DNA of 64,000 nt from Bradyrhizobium sp. CCBAU 53421 (GCF_015291625.1 NZ_CP030047.1:186001-250000); one strand, 5' to 3'. Shown: positions 30,500-40,292, numbered from the stretch's first letter. Notes: generated by a model from the letters alone, not told the origin. A program made the numbers and translations.

Positions 30500-31222
30500 T
30501 CAAGCCGCCGGCGCTGCAGCAGGTGCCGGCGGCGGCAAATAATCGTTCCAGATCGGCTTGTCGCCGAGCGTCGCGACAAAGGCCCGGTGGGCTTCGCGAT
30601 CCGCGTCGTTGACCCGCGCAACCAGCGGCGTCTCGCGCTGCCGCCGCGGCGCATCACCGTAGCTGCCCGCGCGTGCATCCGACGTTTTCGAGGCCAGGAT
30701 GAGCTGCGACTGCCGCGCTCCGATCAGGTCGATGTAGACCTCGGCCAGCAGCTCGGCGTCGAGCAAGGCGCCGTGCTTGGTGCGGCGGGAATTGTCGATC
30801 TGATAGCGCGAGCAGAGATCGTCGAGCCGGTTCGACACGCCGGGGTGCTTGCGTCGCGCCAGCAGCAGCGTATCGACCAGCCGGTCTTTCGGGATCGCCT
30901 TGCGCTTGATGCGGTCGAGCTCGGCGTTGATGAAGCTGATGTCGAACGACGCGTTGTGGATCACCAGCGGCGTATCGCCGATGAAGGCCAGGAACTCGTC
31001 GACTACTTCGGTGAACAGCGGCTTGGAGGCCAGGAACTCGGTCGACAGCCCGTGCACGTTGAACGCTTCCAGCGGCATGTCGCGCTCGGGGTTGATGTAG
31101 ACGTGGTAGGTCTGCCCGGTCGGCATGCGGTTGAAGATCTCGACGCAGCCGATCTCGACCAGCCGGTCGCCGCGCAGCGGATCGAGGCCAGTGGTTTCGG
31201 TATCGAGAACGATTTCGCGCAT
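30500..31222 (-). CDS. dnaQ: DNA polymerase III subunit epsilon
   Basis: DnaQ (240 residues), the 3'-5' proofreading exonuclease. DEDDh residues are visible: IVLDTETTGLDP (ExoI), LVIHNASFDISFINAEL (ExoII) and HGALLDAELLAEVYIDL (ExoIII, with His). The C-terminal roughly 60 residues include the beta-clamp/alpha-binding tail and an Ala/Pro end. The ATG at 31222 gives MREIVLDTETTG; the upstream frame overlaps coaE. Confidence 0.96.
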   Translation of the reverse strand: MREIVLDTETTGLDPLRGDRLVEIGCVEIFNRMPTGQTYHVYINPERDMPLEAFNVHGLSTEFLASKPLFTEVVDEFLAFIGDTPLVIHNASFDISFINAELDRIKRKAIPKDRLVDTLLLARRKHPGVSNRLDDLCSRYQIDNSRRTKHGALLDAELLAEVYIDLIGARQSQLILASKTSDARAGSYGDAPRRQRETPLVARVNDADREAHRAFVATLGDKPIWNDYLPPPAPAAAPAA

Positions 31223-31253
31223 GTCGTGAAGGAATCCGGAAAAGCGGGCCGAA

Positions 31254-31853
31254 TCAGGCGCGCCGCTCCGGCATCTTAACAACCTCGGCCAGAATGTCGC
31301 GGATGCGCGCCCGCACCGGATCAAGTCCATGCGAGGTATCCACTATGAAATCCGCGCGCTTGCGCTTCTCGGCGTCCGGCATCTGCTTGGCGATGATGGC
31401 ATCGAGCTTGGCGGCATCCATGGTGCCGCGCGCCAGCACGCGCTCGCGCTGCAGTTCCGGCGAGGTGGTGACGACGACGACGGCATCGACGCGCTTCTCG
31501 CCGCCGGTCTCATACAGCAGCGGCACGTCGACGACGACGATCGGGTGACCGGCGGCCTCCGCATCGGCAAAGAATTTCTGGCGCGACGCGCCGAGCATCG
31601 GATGCACGATCTGCTCGAGCTGCTTCATTGCCGCAGGGTCGTGCACCACGCGTGCCGAGAGCTTGGCACGGTCGACCTTGCCGTTCGCAGTGGTACCGGG
31701 GAAGGCTGCCTCGATCGCAGGCGCGGCTTCGCCTTCGTAGAGCTGATGCACAGCCGCATCGGCGTCGTACACCGGCACGCCGGCCTCCATGAAGAGTTTG
31801 GCCGTGGTGGATTTCCCCATCCCGATCGAGCCGGTCAGTCCAAGAATCAGCAT
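31254..31853 (-). CDS. coaE: Dephospho-CoA kinase
   Basis: CoaE (199 residues), last step of CoA synthesis. Walker [19 protein letters not shown], then [26 protein letters not shown], then [23 protein letters not shown]. It lies between maf and dnaQ on the minus strand. aroE, which often sits between maf and coaE in alphaproteobacteria, is absent here. Confidence 0.97.
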   Translation of the reverse strand: MLILGLTGSIGMGKSTTAKLFMEAGVPVYDADAAVHQLYEGEAAPAIEAAFPGTTANGKVDRAKLSARVVHDPAAMKQLEQIVHPMLGASRQKFFADAEAAGHPIVVVDVPLLYETGGEKRVDAVVVVTTSPELQRERVLARGTMDAAKLDAIIAKQMPDAEKRKRADFIVDTSHGLDPVRARIRDILAEVVKMPERRA

Positions 31854-31900
31854 CGCATCAACATCGGTTCAGCATCTCTCCGTCGCCACGCCTCGGCACC

Positions 31901-32509
31901 TCACACCGCGAGCAGGTTTTCGCGGCGCAGGAATGCGAGCAGCGACAATAGCGGCAGGCCGAGGATGGTGAAATGGTCGCCTTCGATCCGCTCGAACAGA
32001 TGCACCCCGAGACCCTCAAGCTGGTAGGCGCCGACGCTGGTCGTCACCGCCTCCCCGGCCTGGTCGAGATAGGCCTCGATTTCGCCGGCCGCGAGCCGCC
32101 GCATCGTCATCCGGGCGACGCTCACGTTGTCGAACAGGGTCTTTCCATCGCGCGCGACCGAGACGGCGGAATGCAACGCGTGGGTTTGCCCGGCGAGCAG
32201 GCCGAGCTGCTCGGCAGCCTGGGCACGGCCGGCAGGCTTGCTGAACATCCGCTGCCCCAGCGCCAGCGTCTGATCGGCACCGACGACATATTGACCCGGC
32301 TTCTGCCGCGATATGAACAGCGCCTTCTCGCGCGCCAGCAGCGATGCGATCTCGCCCGGTGCCGAAAGGCCGGAATTTTTCTGCACCGCGCGTTCATCGA
32401 TATCGGCCGGCAGCGCCTCGAATTCGAGCCCGGCGCTTTCAAGCAGCATCCTTCGCGCCCGGCTTTGCGACGCAAGGATCAGCTTCTGCGGGCCGCGCCA
32501 GATGCTCAT
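31901..32509 (-). CDS. Maf family nucleotide pyrophosphatase
   Basis: A 202-residue Maf protein that hydrolyses modified or non-canonical nucleoside triphosphates. Signatures LILASQSRARRMLLESAGLEFE, VVGADQTLALG and GAYQLEGLGVHLFERIEGDHFTILGLP are complete. Substrate type (m7GTP, dTTP/UTP or others) cannot be told by eye. It is 47 bases upstream of coaE and 10 bases downstream of the ppsR stop. Confidence 0.92.
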   Translation of the reverse strand: MSIWRGPQKLILASQSRARRMLLESAGLEFEALPADIDERAVQKNSGLSAPGEIASLLAREKALFISRQKPGQYVVGADQTLALGQRMFSKPAGRAQAAEQLGLLAGQTHALHSAVSVARDGKTLFDNVSVARMTMRRLAAGEIEAYLDQAGEAVTTSVGAYQLEGLGVHLFERIEGDHFTILGLPLLSLLAFLRRENLLAV

Positions 32510-32519
32510 GATTTGGTGG

Positions 32520-33356
32520 TCACTCCGACGGCCGCGCGCGCTGGCGGTCGTTATAGAGCTTCAGGATCGCAGCCGCCGTCTCCTCGATCGAGCGACGCGT
32601 CACGTCGAGCAATGCCCAGTTGAACTTCGCGCTCAGGCGCCGCGCGAATGCGACCTCGTCGGCCACCGCCTGCTTGTCGATATAGGTGTCATTGTCGCGG
32701 TCGCCCATCGTGAGCAGGCGGTTCTGCCGGACCTGGATCAGGCGTTCCGGCGTCGCATGCAGGCTGACCACCAAAGGCTTCTTCAGATTCTCGAGCTGGT
32801 GCGGCAGCGGAATGCCCGGCACCAGCGGCACGTTGGCAGTTCTTATGCCGCGGTTGGCGAGATAGATCGAGGTCGGGGTCTTCGACGTGCGGGACACGCC
32901 GACCAGGACGACGTCGGCCTCCTCAAGGCCTTCGACATGCTGACCGTCGTCATGGATCATCGTGTAGTTCAGCGCGTCGATCCGGCTGAAATATTCCGCG
33001 TTCAGCACATGCTGCGCACCGACGCGTCCGGTCGTCGCGGCACCCAGATACGCCTCGAACAGCTGCATCACCGGCCCGATGATCGACAGGCTCGGCACGT
33101 TGATCTCCTTGCACTTGCCCTCAAGCCGACCGACCAGATCCTTCTCGAGCAGCGTGAACAGGACGATGCCGGGCGATTCCTCGATCTCGTCGAGCACGCG
33201 ATCGAGCTGCTTCTGGCTGCGCACCAGCGGATAGACATGCTCGACCGCGGTCACGTTGGCGTATTGGGCGGCGACCGCGCGCGCCACGGTGATCAGCGTC
33301 TCGCCGGTCGAATCAGACACCAGATGCAGGTGGAAATAATTGGAAGTCGTCGGCAC
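32520..33356 (-). CDS. ppsR: PEP synthase regulatory protein (DUF299)
   Basis: PpsR (278 residues), a bifunctional kinase and pyrophosphorylase regulating phosphoenolpyruvate synthase or PPDK. Family motifs are [31 protein letters not shown] (P-loop-like) and PLVPGIPLP. The preferred start is a GTG at 33356 ([10 protein letters not shown] follows); the frame runs on to 33674 but that part is not conserved in composition or length. This is the RP001-type gene that borders the chromosomal origin in Rickettsia and Caulobacter. Confidence 0.93.
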   Translation of the reverse strand: MPTTSNYFHLHLVSDSTGETLITVARAVAAQYANVTAVEHVYPLVRSQKQLDRVLDEIEESPGIVLFTLLEKDLVGRLEGKCKEINVPSLSIIGPVMQLFEAYLGAATTGRVGAQHVLNAEYFSRIDALNYTMIHDDGQHVEGLEEADVVLVGVSRTSKTPTSIYLANRGIRTANVPLVPGIPLPHQLENLKKPLVVSLHATPERLIQVRQNRLLTMGDRDNDTYIDKQAVADEVAFARRLSAKFNWALLDVTRRSIEETAAAILKLYNDRQRARPSE

Positions 33357-33802
33357 CAGAGCCCCTGTCTGTCCTGTGAATCCCTGTGGAGGTCGAGGAG
33401 AAGAATCCGGGTCCGCCGCCAGGCCTTTGTATATCTCGTCCCTTTCTTCACAGCACCGCGGAAAAGGATAAGTCGACGTCACGGCAAGGATGATAGTGAA
33501 CCGGTGTGGATTTGTCTCTTGATAAGCTGGCCGCAGAGCCACGCAACCAATTGAGTCGAGCAACAGATTCCGGATTTTCGCCGCGGCTGGCCGGAATGTT
33601 GAGGGATGTGAACAAGCCCCGAAGAATGGCTGGATCGCATTGCATGAGTCAAATTCACCGCCACTAAGACTCAAACCTTAGATTCTAAAATTAATTAGGT
33701 TTAGGAGAGCCGTGTGTGCGGATATGTATCCGTCCCTCGCCGGCGGAGCATGGCTCGCAACGCCGAGACCGCCCGAGCTGTTCCCTGAAAGGCATCGCTG
33801 CG
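33357..33802. other. oriC: Candidate chromosomal replication origin (oriC)
   Basis: A 446-bp gap between divergently transcribed ppsR and hemJ. It contains seven GANTC sites (33378, 33403, 33553, 33566, 33646, 33668, 33681), where about one is expected at this base composition by hand estimate. Degenerate DnaA boxes: TTCTTCACA (33444) and TGTGAACAA (33607) match TTATNCACA at 8 of 9; TGTGAATCC (33375), TGTGGATTT (33505) and TCTTGATAA (33517) match at 7 of 9. An AT-rich stretch lies at 33673-33705. Alphaproteobacterial origins border ppsR (with hemE) and are GANTC-rich. hemE itself is not here. Confidence 0.65.
33673..33705. other. AT-rich stretch, candidate DNA-unwinding element
   Basis: About 80 percent AT over 33 bases (ACCTTAGATTCTAAAATTAA, then TTAGGTTTA), in otherwise GC-rich DNA, inside the candidate origin and beside the last two GANTC sites. 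It could equally be a promoter for hemJ. Confidence 0.45.
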
Positions 33803-34228
33803 ATGTTGTATGACTGGATCAAGGCCCTGCACATCGTTGCCGTGATCTCCTGGATGGCGGGCATGCTCTATCTGCCGCGGCTGTTCGTCTATCATTGCGA
33901 GGCCGAGACCGGCTCGACGCAGTCCGAGACCTTCAAGGTCATGGAGCGGCGGCTTTTGAAGGCGATCATCAACCCCGCGATGATCGTGACCTGGCTTGCC
34001 GGGCTTTATCTGGTCTGGGCCGGACACTGGTACCTATCGGGCTGGTTTCACGTCAAATTTACGCTGGTGCTCATCATGTCGGGTATCCACGGCTTTTTGT
34101 CCCGCTGCGTGAAGGATTTCGCCGCCGACCGGAATCAGCGGACTCAGAAATTCTACCGTATTATCAACGAGGTGCCGACGCTTCTGATGATCCTGATCGT
34201 GATCATGGTGGTCGTGAAGCCGTTCTAG
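33803..34228 (+). CDS. hemJ: Protoporphyrinogen IX oxidase, HemJ type
   Basis: HemJ (141 residues), a heme-binding membrane enzyme that oxidises protoporphyrinogen IX. Four hydrophobic segments are visible, with the conserved DWIKALHIVAVISWMAGMLYLPRLFVYH start and KRLLKAIINPAM-like second block (here RRLLKAIINPAMIVTW). The ATG at 33803 is chosen because it gives that family start. It is the first gene right of the candidate origin and precedes rho. Confidence 0.93.
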   Translation: MLYDWIKALHIVAVISWMAGMLYLPRLFVYHCEAETGSTQSETFKVMERRLLKAIINPAMIVTWLAGLYLVWAGHWYLSGWFHVKFTLVLIMSGIHGFLSRCVKDFAADRNQRTQKFYRIINEVPTLLMILIVIMVVVKPF

Positions 34229-34479
34229 ACATCGCGATGCCTAAGAAGCATGCTTCAGTCCTTCTTGCGAAGGACGAATCGATTTTCTATATAAGGTTTA
34301 TCCCACCCCACGCAGGCGGATGTGGTCGCGTTTCGGTTCTTTTCGGGCCGGCGCCGCATCAGGTTTGAAAGCCCAAACGGCACTTTCCTGGCTGAGACCT
34401 GCGGACCTTCCTTTGGCGTCCGCTTTTTCCAAGCCACCTCGCACCCCTTCCCTACTTACTTCCTCACAGGACGACCCCG

Positions 34480-35745
34480 ATGCGGGAAATCAAACTCCAG
34501 GACCTCAAATCGAAAACGCCGGCCGAGCTCGTCTCGTTCGCGGAAGAGAATGGGGTCGAGAATGCCAGCACCATGCGTAAGCAGGAGCTGATGTTCGCAA
34601 TTCTCAAGAACCTCGCCGCCGCCGAGACCGACATTGTCGGCGAGGGCGTTGTGGAGGTGCTGTCCGATGGATTCGGCTTCCTTCGTTCGCCCGACGCGAA
34701 CTACCTGCCCGGTCCCGACGACATCTACGTCTCGCCGTCGCAGATCCGCCGCTTCGGCCTGCGCACCGGCGACACCATCGAAGGCCACATCCGCAGCCCG
34801 AAGGAAGGCGAACGCTATTTCGCGCTGCTGAAGGTCAACACGCTCAATTTCGAAGACCCGGAAAAGTCGAAGCACAAGGTCAATTTCGACAACCTCACGC
34901 CGCTGTTTCCCAATCAGCGTTTCCGCATGGAGCTCGAGGATTCCACCAAGAAAGACCTTTCTGCCCGCGTGATCGACATCGTCGCGCCGATCGGCAAGGG
35001 CCAGCGCGCGTTGATCGTGGCGCCGCCGCGCACCGGCAAGACGGTGCTGATGCAGAACATCGCGCACTCGATCACCGCCAATCATCCGGACTGCTATCTG
35101 ATCGTGCTGCTGATCGACGAACGTCCGGAAGAAGTCACGGACATGCAGCGCTCGGTGAAGGGCGAGGTGGTGTCGTCGACCTTCGACGAGCCGGCCGTGC
35201 GTCACGTCCAGGTCGCCGAGATGGTGATCGAGAAGGCCAAGCGCCTCGTCGAGCACGGCCGCGACGTCGTGATCTTGCTCGATTCGATCACGCGCCTCGG
35301 CCGCGCCTACAACACCGTCGTGCCGTCATCCGGCAAGGTGCTGACCGGCGGTGTCGACGCCAACGCCCTGCAGCGTCCGAAGCGCTTCTTCGGTGCCGCG
35401 CGCAACATCGAGGAGGGCGGTTCGCTGACCATCATCGCGACCGCGCTGGTCGACACCGGCAGCCGCATGGACGAAGTCATCTTCGAAGAGTTCAAGGGAA
35501 CCGGTAACTCCGAACTGATCCTCGACCGCAAGGTTTCGGACAAGCGGACCTTCCCGGCGATCGACATCGCCCGCTCGGGCACCCGCAAGGAGGAACTGAT
35601 CACCGATCCGCAGGTGCTGAAGAAGATGTACGTCCTGCGCCGCATCCTCAATCCGATGGGCACCATGGACGCGATCGACTTCCTGCTCGACAAGCTCCGG
35701 AACACGAAGAGCAACTCGGAATTCTTCGATTCCATGAACACCTGA
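34480..35745 (+). CDS. rho: Transcription termination factor Rho
   Basis: Rho (421 residues), the hexameric RNA-dependent helicase. N-terminal Rho_N and cold-shock-like RNA-binding parts ([56 protein letters not shown] in blocks) are followed by Walker [16 protein letters not shown], the Q-loop region and the R-loop. Complete and typical. The 251-bp gap from hemJ holds no other gene. Confidence 0.98.
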   Translation: MREIKLQDLKSKTPAELVSFAEENGVENASTMRKQELMFAILKNLAAAETDIVGEGVVEVLSDGFGFLRSPDANYLPGPDDIYVSPSQIRRFGLRTGDTIEGHIRSPKEGERYFALLKVNTLNFEDPEKSKHKVNFDNLTPLFPNQRFRMELEDSTKKDLSARVIDIVAPIGKGQRALIVAPPRTGKTVLMQNIAHSITANHPDCYLIVLLIDERPEEVTDMQRSVKGEVVSSTFDEPAVRHVQVAEMVIEKAKRLVEHGRDVVILLDSITRLGRAYNTVVPSSGKVLTGGVDANALQRPKRFFGAARNIEEGGSLTIIATALVDTGSRMDEVIFEEFKGTGNSELILDRKVSDKRTFPAIDIARSGTRKEELITDPQVLKKMYVLRRILNPMGTMDAIDFLLDKLRNTKSNSEFFDSMNT

Positions 35746-35780
35746 GGCCATAACACTTGAGGCCATGGGCCGAAAGGAAA

Positions 35781-35812
35781 GGGCGCTCCGCACAAGCGGG
35801 GCGCCCTTTTTC
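35781..35812 (+). terminator. Intrinsic terminator after rho
   Basis: GGGCGC-T-CCGC, loop ACAA, GCGG-G-GCGCCC, then TTTTT. The stem is 10 paired bases with one T-G position, directly followed by a T-tract; it starts 35 bases after the rho stop. Confidence 0.85.
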
Positions 35813-35813
35813 A

Positions 35814-35968
35814 TGCTGCGGGTTTGCTGCAGCATAACGCAGCATGAATTGGGGTCGGCTGCTGCGCAGGCATTCATTTAACTGTCTGATATAATTTATA
35901 TTTATATCCTGGCTTTGTGAGCAGGGTGGTGACACCGCAGCAAAATTGCTGCGCGGCTGCTGCGCAGG
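35814..35968. repeat. Array of TGCTGCG heptamers and 15-bp direct repeats around an AT-rich core
   Basis: Heptamer TGCTGCG or its complement occurs at 35814, 35838 (reverse), 35860, 35936 (reverse), 35947 and 35958. CGGCTGCTGCGCAGG is repeated exactly at 35856-35870 and 35954-35968, 98 bases apart. Between them 35873-35914 is very AT-rich (TGATATAATTTATATTTATA). CATGCTGCG (35812) and CGCAGCATG (35838) also form an inverted pair. The layout resembles a protein-binding iteron array beside an unwinding element; its function is unknown. Confidence 0.6.
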
Positions 35969-36063
35969 AAAGCAGGGCGCATGTTGCATTGCAGCATTAT
36001 ACCCTGGGGGCATGCGAGATCGAAGCGGCATTGCCTTTGCTGATTTGCTGGAAGAAATAAGCG

Positions 36064-37389
36064 ATGCATCCGCGCGACCAGACCATCTTCGCACTATCCT
36101 CCGGCCGGCCGCCGAGTGCGATCGCCATTGTCAGGCTGTCTGGCCCAATGGCCGAGTCGGTCATTGCGGGACTTGCAGGCAAGATGCCGACCCCGCGAAT
36201 GGCAACCCGCGCGCTGCTCCACGATTCGAACCATCAGCCAATCGATGACGCGGTCGTGTTGTGGTTTCCTGGCCCAGCGAGTGCGACCGGCGAGGATGTC
36301 GCCGAGTTCCATGTCCACGGCGGACGCGCGGTGTTGGCGGCGCTATTCGATGCCATCGCCGGGTTCGAGAATGTGCGGCCGGCCGAGCCCGGCGAATTCA
36401 CTCGGCGGGCATTCGAGAACGGCAAGCTCGACCTGACCGAGGCCGAAGGCCTCGACGATCTGATCCACGCCGATACCGACCGCCAGCGGCGGCAGGCGCT
36501 GCGCCAGCTCAAGGGGTTGCTCGGCGATCGCGCGCGTGACTGGCGCGAGCGGATCATCGCGGCGTCGGCGTTGATTGAGGCCGGCATCGATTTCTCCGAT
36601 GAAGGCGATGTGCCGGCGGAGCTGATCGCGCCGGCGCTCGAGCGGATCCGGGCGCTGCACCATGAGATAAAGGGAGTGCTTGCGGGGCAGGGGCAAAGTG
36701 AGCGGCTGCGCGACGGCCTGGTGGTCGCGATCGCGGGCCCGCCGAATGTCGGCAAATCGACCCTGATCAATCAACTTGCCAAGCGCGAGGTCGCGATCGT
36801 CTCGCCGCATGCCGGCACGACCCGCGACGTGATCGAGGTCCAGCTCGATCTCGACGGCTATCCCGTCACGGTCATCGACACCGCCGGAATCCGTGAGACC
36901 AATGACCCCGTGGAGCAGGAGGGGGTCCGCCGCGCCCGGGCCCGCGCCGCGGAAGCCGATCTCGTACTGTGGCTGGCGGACAGCGGCAGCGCGGAGGTGG
37001 GACATGGCGGCTCGACCCCAACCTGGCTGGTGCGGAACAAGATCGACCTCGTCAGGAACCTACGGGGCGAGGGAGGTAGCTATCCCGAATTCAGGATCTC
37101 CGCTGCCCGCGGCGATGGCCTCTCTGAGCTGATCGCCGCACTGGTCGGTTTCGCTCACGACTATTTCGCGACCAGCGAGGGAGGTCTGATCAGCCGGGCC
37201 CGGCAGCGCGGATTGCTTGAGGAGACCGTCGAGTCCCTTCAGCGCAGCATCGACGTGGTCGGGCAGGGCGAGGAACTCGCCGCTGAGGAACTTCGCCGTG
37301 CGGCCACCTCACTTGGCCGCCTGCTTGGTCGGGTCGACGTCGAGGACATCCTGGACGTGATCTTCCGTGAGTTCTGCGTCGGCAAGTAG
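36064..37389 (+). CDS. mnmE: tRNA uridine-5-carboxymethylaminomethyl modification GTPase
   Basis: MnmE (441 residues), which with MnmG modifies the wobble uridine of certain tRNAs. N-terminal folate-binding domain ([24 protein letters not shown]), then the G domain with [14 protein letters not shown] (G1), AGTTRDVIE (G2), DTAGI (G3) and NKID (G4), then the terminal FCVGK cysteine motif. Three parS sites lie between its stop and mnmG. Confidence 0.97.
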   Translation: MHPRDQTIFALSSGRPPSAIAIVRLSGPMAESVIAGLAGKMPTPRMATRALLHDSNHQPIDDAVVLWFPGPASATGEDVAEFHVHGGRAVLAALFDAIAGFENVRPAEPGEFTRRAFENGKLDLTEAEGLDDLIHADTDRQRRQALRQLKGLLGDRARDWRERIIAASALIEAGIDFSDEGDVPAELIAPALERIRALHHEIKGVLAGQGQSERLRDGLVVAIAGPPNVGKSTLINQLAKREVAIVSPHAGTTRDVIEVQLDLDGYPVTVIDTAGIRETNDPVEQEGVRRARARAAEADLVLWLADSGSAEVGHGGSTPTWLVRNKIDLVRNLRGEGGSYPEFRISAARGDGLSELIAALVGFAHDYFATSEGGLISRARQRGLLEETVESLQRSIDVVGQGEELAAEELRRAATSLGRLLGRVDVEDILDVIFREFCVGK

Positions 37390-37401
37390 CCGTCAGCCAT
37401 C

Positions 37402-37417
37402 TGTTTCACGTGAAACA
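37402..37417. promoter_or_regulatory. parS: parS site 1
   Basis: TGTTTCACGTGAAACA, a perfect 16-bp palindrome identical to the bacterial chromosomal parS consensus, 13 bases after the mnmE stop. ParB loads here. Confidence 0.97.
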
Positions 37418-37446
37418 TGGTTTCGATTTGGTTAAGAAGGCCGTGC

Positions 37447-37462
37447 TGTTTCACGTGAAACA
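37447..37462. promoter_or_regulatory. parS: parS site 2
   Basis: Perfect TGTTTCACGTGAAACA, 45 bases (start to start) after site 1 in the mnmE-mnmG gap. Confidence 0.97.
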
Positions 37463-37483
37463 ATGCCCCTGAGGCGACTGACC

Positions 37484-37499
37484 TGTTTCACGTGAAACA
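37484..37499. promoter_or_regulatory. parS: parS site 3
   Basis: Perfect TGTTTCACGTGAAACA, 37 bases after site 2 (start to start), about 120 bases upstream of the mnmG start. Confidence 0.97.
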
Positions 37500-37620
37500 G
37501 CCCGTGCCGTCATTGCGTGCGAAACGACGCAATCCATATCTCGCTGGGATGGCCGGGTCGCGGATCGCGGCCCCAACTTCGTTCTTCCGGCTTTCATCAC
37601 TCCACGATAGAAGTCCCGCC

Positions 37621-39504
37621 ATGACATCCAAGGCAGACTCATTCGACGTCATCGTTATCGGCGGCGGCCATGCCGGCTGTGAGGCCGCGAGCGCGGCCGC
37701 CCGGATCGGCGCGAAGACCGCCCTGGTGACCCATCGCTTCGCGACCATCGGCGCGATGTCGTGCAATCCCGCGATCGGAGGGCTCGGCAAGGGCCATCTG
37801 GTCCGCGAAGTCGACGCGCTGGACGGTCTGATGGGTCGTGTCGCCGACGCCGGCGGCATCCAGTTCCGCATGCTCAATCGCCGCAAGGGTCCGGCGGTCC
37901 GCGGACCGCGGGCCCAGGCCGACCGCAAGCTTTATGCGGCCGCGATGCAGGCGGCGATTGCCGAGACCGCGAACCTCAGCGTCATCGAGGGCGAGGCGGA
38001 TGAGCTGATTGTCGTTGATGGACGCGTGACCGGCATCCGCCTGGGCAACAGCCGCCAGCTTGCGGCGGGTGCGGTTGTGATCACGACCGGGACCTTCCTG
38101 CGCGGTCTGATCCATCTCGGCGAAAAGAACTGGCCGGCTGGCCGGGTGGGCGAGGCGCCGGCCATGGGGCTGTCCGCCTCGTTCGAACAGGCCGGTTTTG
38201 TGCTCGGCCGGCTCAAGACCGGAACGCCGCCGCGTCTCGACGGCACCACGATCGACTGGTCCGCGGTCGAAATGCAGCCCGGAGACGAGCCTCCGGAGCC
38301 GTTGTCGGTCATGACGGACCGGATCACGACCCCGCAGATCCAGTGCGGCATCACCCGGACCACGCCGGCGACCCATGAGGTGATCCGGGCCAATGTGCAT
38401 CGCTCGCCGATGTATTCCGGCCAGATCAAGAGCTCCGGACCGCGCTATTGCCCTTCTATCGAGGACAAGATCGTCCGGTTCGGCGATCGTGACGGTCACC
38501 AGATCTTCCTGGAGCCGGAAGGGCTCGACGACAGCACGGTCTATCCCAACGGCATCTCGACCTCGCTTCCGGAGGAAGTGCAGCTCGCGATCCTCGCCAG
38601 CATCCCCGGTCTTGAGCGGGTGAAGATGGTCCGGCCGGGCTATGCGATCGAATACGACCACGTCGATCCCCGCGAGCTCGATCCGACCCTTGAGACCAAG
38701 CGCCTGCGCGGGCTTTTTCTCGCCGGCCAAATCAATGGCACCACGGGATACGAAGAGGCGGCCGGGCAGGGCATCGTTGCCGGGCTCAATGCCGCATTGG
38801 CCGCCAGCGGGACCGATCCGATCGTATTCGACCGCGCAGACGGCTATCTCGGGGTGATGATCGACGACCTCGTGACCCGCGGGATCACCGAGCCCTATCG
38901 CATGTTCACCTCGCGCGCCGAGTATCGGCTGACGTTGCGGGCCGATAATGCCGACCAGCGGCTGACCGACAAGGGGATCGCGCTCGGATGCGTCGGTGGG
39001 GCACGCGCGGAGCGTCACCGGACCAAGATGGCGGCCTTGAATGCGGCCAAGACCTTGGCGAAGTCGCTCGCGATCACGCCGAATGAGGCTGCAAAGCATG
39101 GACTGGCACTCAATCGCGACGGCCATCGCCGGTCCGCCTTCGAGCTGCTGGCCTATCCGGAGATCGAGTGGCCGGCAGTCCGGGCGATCTGGCCGGAGCT
39201 GTCGGCCATTGACCCTGCGATCGCTGTGCATCTCGAGATCGATGCCAAATATGATGTCTATCTGAAGCGCCAGACCGCCGACGTTGACGCCTTCCGGCGT
39301 GACGAGGGCCTGGTCCTGACCGATGTCGACTATGCCGATGTACCCGGCCTTTCGAACGAAGCGCGCGCCAAGTTGCAGAAGGCGCAGCCGCGGACGGTCG
39401 GGCAGGCGGGCCGAATCGACGGCATGACGCCGGCGGCGCTAGGTATCCTGGCGGCCTATCTGCGGCGCGAGGCGCGACGGAAATCAGCCAAGGCGATGGC
39501 CTGA
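37621..39504 (+). CDS. mnmG: tRNA uridine-5-carboxymethylaminomethyl modification enzyme MnmG
   Basis: MnmG (627 residues), the FAD-dependent partner of MnmE. The N-terminal FAD-binding GxGxxG is [20 protein letters not shown], followed by [23 protein letters not shown], and the C-terminal domain is complete. The frame opens at 37492 but those codons overlap parS site 3 and carry no family sequence; the ATG at 37621 ([10 protein letters not shown]) is preferred. Confidence 0.97.
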   Translation: MTSKADSFDVIVIGGGHAGCEAASAAARIGAKTALVTHRFATIGAMSCNPAIGGLGKGHLVREVDALDGLMGRVADAGGIQFRMLNRRKGPAVRGPRAQADRKLYAAAMQAAIAETANLSVIEGEADELIVVDGRVTGIRLGNSRQLAAGAVVITTGTFLRGLIHLGEKNWPAGRVGEAPAMGLSASFEQAGFVLGRLKTGTPPRLDGTTIDWSAVEMQPGDEPPEPLSVMTDRITTPQIQCGITRTTPATHEVIRANVHRSPMYSGQIKSSGPRYCPSIEDKIVRFGDRDGHQIFLEPEGLDDSTVYPNGISTSLPEEVQLAILASIPGLERVKMVRPGYAIEYDHVDPRELDPTLETKRLRGLFLAGQINGTTGYEEAAGQGIVAGLNAALAASGTDPIVFDRADGYLGVMIDDLVTRGITEPYRMFTSRAEYRLTLRADNADQRLTDKGIALGCVGGARAERHRTKMAALNAAKTLAKSLAITPNEAAKHGLALNRDGHRRSAFELLAYPEIEWPAVRAIWPELSAIDPAIAVHLEIDAKYDVYLKRQTADVDAFRRDEGLVLTDVDYADVPGLSNEARAKLQKAQPRTVGQAGRIDGMTPAALGILAAYLRREARRKSAKAMA

Positions 39505-39520
39505 CGTTTCACGTGAAACG
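39505..39520. promoter_or_regulatory. parS: parS-like site 4 (variant ends)
   Basis: CGTTTCACGTGAAACG directly after the mnmG stop. The inner 14 bases are identical to parS and only the outermost T-A pair is changed to C-G, keeping the palindrome. Confidence 0.85.
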
Positions 39521-39626
39521 GGAGGGATGAGCGCCTATCTTTTGCAAGGGCGAATCGACGGATCCCGGCGCTCTTCGGCCTCCCGCTCGGTTTTCATTTC
39601 GTCAGACGGTACGGCCTGCACCAAGA

Positions 39627-40292
39627 ATGGCTCCTGCCCCGCAATCCGCACAACTCAGCGTCTCCGCCAAGGACAAGGCGGCGGCGCTCGCGCTGACGCC
39701 TGTTTCACGTGAAACAGAGGCCCGGCTCGATCGCTACATCGCCCTCCTTCTGGAGTGGCAGGCCAAGACCAATCTCGTCGCCCCCTCCACGCTCCCGAAT
39801 CTCTGGACCCGCCACGTCTCCGATTCGTTGCAGCTCCTGAGCCTTGCGCCAACAGCAAGGTCCTGGGTCGACCTCGGCAGCGGCGGCGGCTTTCCCGGCG
39901 TCGTGCTCGCCTGCGCGTTGGCCGAGACACCTGGCGCGTCGATCCATCTGGTTGAGCGAATCGCCAAGAAGGCCGCATTCTTGCGTGAGGCGATTCGGGT
40001 CACGGCGTCTCCTGGGACGGTGCACTTGGCTGATATCGGGGATACTGTGGATAGAATCGCGGGCCCCATCGATTGCGTCACCGCGCGGGCGTTGGCTCCG
40101 TTACATCAACTGATCGGCTTTGCAGAGCCGTGGGTCAAAAAGGGCGCTAAGGCGCTGTTTTTGAAGGGTCAAGATGTAGATGCCGAATTGACCGAGGCTA
40201 CTAAATATTGGAATATTGAGCCAAAGCTACACGCCAGCCGGACCGGCGGACAGGGCTGGATCGTCGAACTCGGGTCAATCGAGCGGCGCTAG
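39627..40292 (+). CDS. rsmG: 16S rRNA (guanine527-N7)-methyltransferase
   Basis: RsmG/GidB (221 residues) methylates G527 of 16S rRNA. The SAM site is SWVDLGSGGGFPGVVLAC; LTARALAPLHQLIG-like sequence (VTARALAPLHQLIGFAEPW) follows. A perfect parS palindrome is embedded in codons for PVSRETE (39701-39716). It starts 122 bases after mnmG and ends 31 bases before parA. Confidence 0.96.
   Translation: MAPAPQSAQLSVSAKDKAAALALTPVSRETEARLDRYIALLLEWQAKTNLVAPSTLPNLWTRHVSDSLQLLSLAPTARSWVDLGSGGGFPGVVLACALAETPGASIHLVERIAKKAAFLREAIRVTASPGTVHLADIGDTVDRIAGPIDCVTARALAPLHQLIGFAEPWVKKGAKALFLKGQDVDAELTEATKYWNIEPKLHASRTGGQGWIVELGSIERR
39701..39716. promoter_or_regulatory. parS: parS site 5, inside rsmG
   Basis: Perfect TGTTTCACGTGAAACA read in frame as part of Pro-Val-Ser-Arg-Glu-Thr near residue 26 of RsmG. 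Confidence 0.96.

Larger units (their letters stand above)
35746..36063. other. 318-bp intergenic region between rho and mnmE
   Basis: It contains the rho terminator, the TGCTGCG array with its AT-rich core, and about 95 bases before the mnmE start in which TTGCATTGCAGCATTATACC could include a promoter. No ORF is supported. Confidence 0.6.

Noticed and set aside
33357..33674. Longer N-terminus for ppsR running into the origin gap
   Set aside because: The extra 106 residues do not belong to the DUF299 family, which begins at [12 protein letters not shown]; the GTG at 33356 fits family length.
37492..37620. Longer MnmG start overlapping parS site 3
   Set aside because: The extension lacks family sequence, while [16 protein letters not shown] at 37621 is the normal N-terminus.
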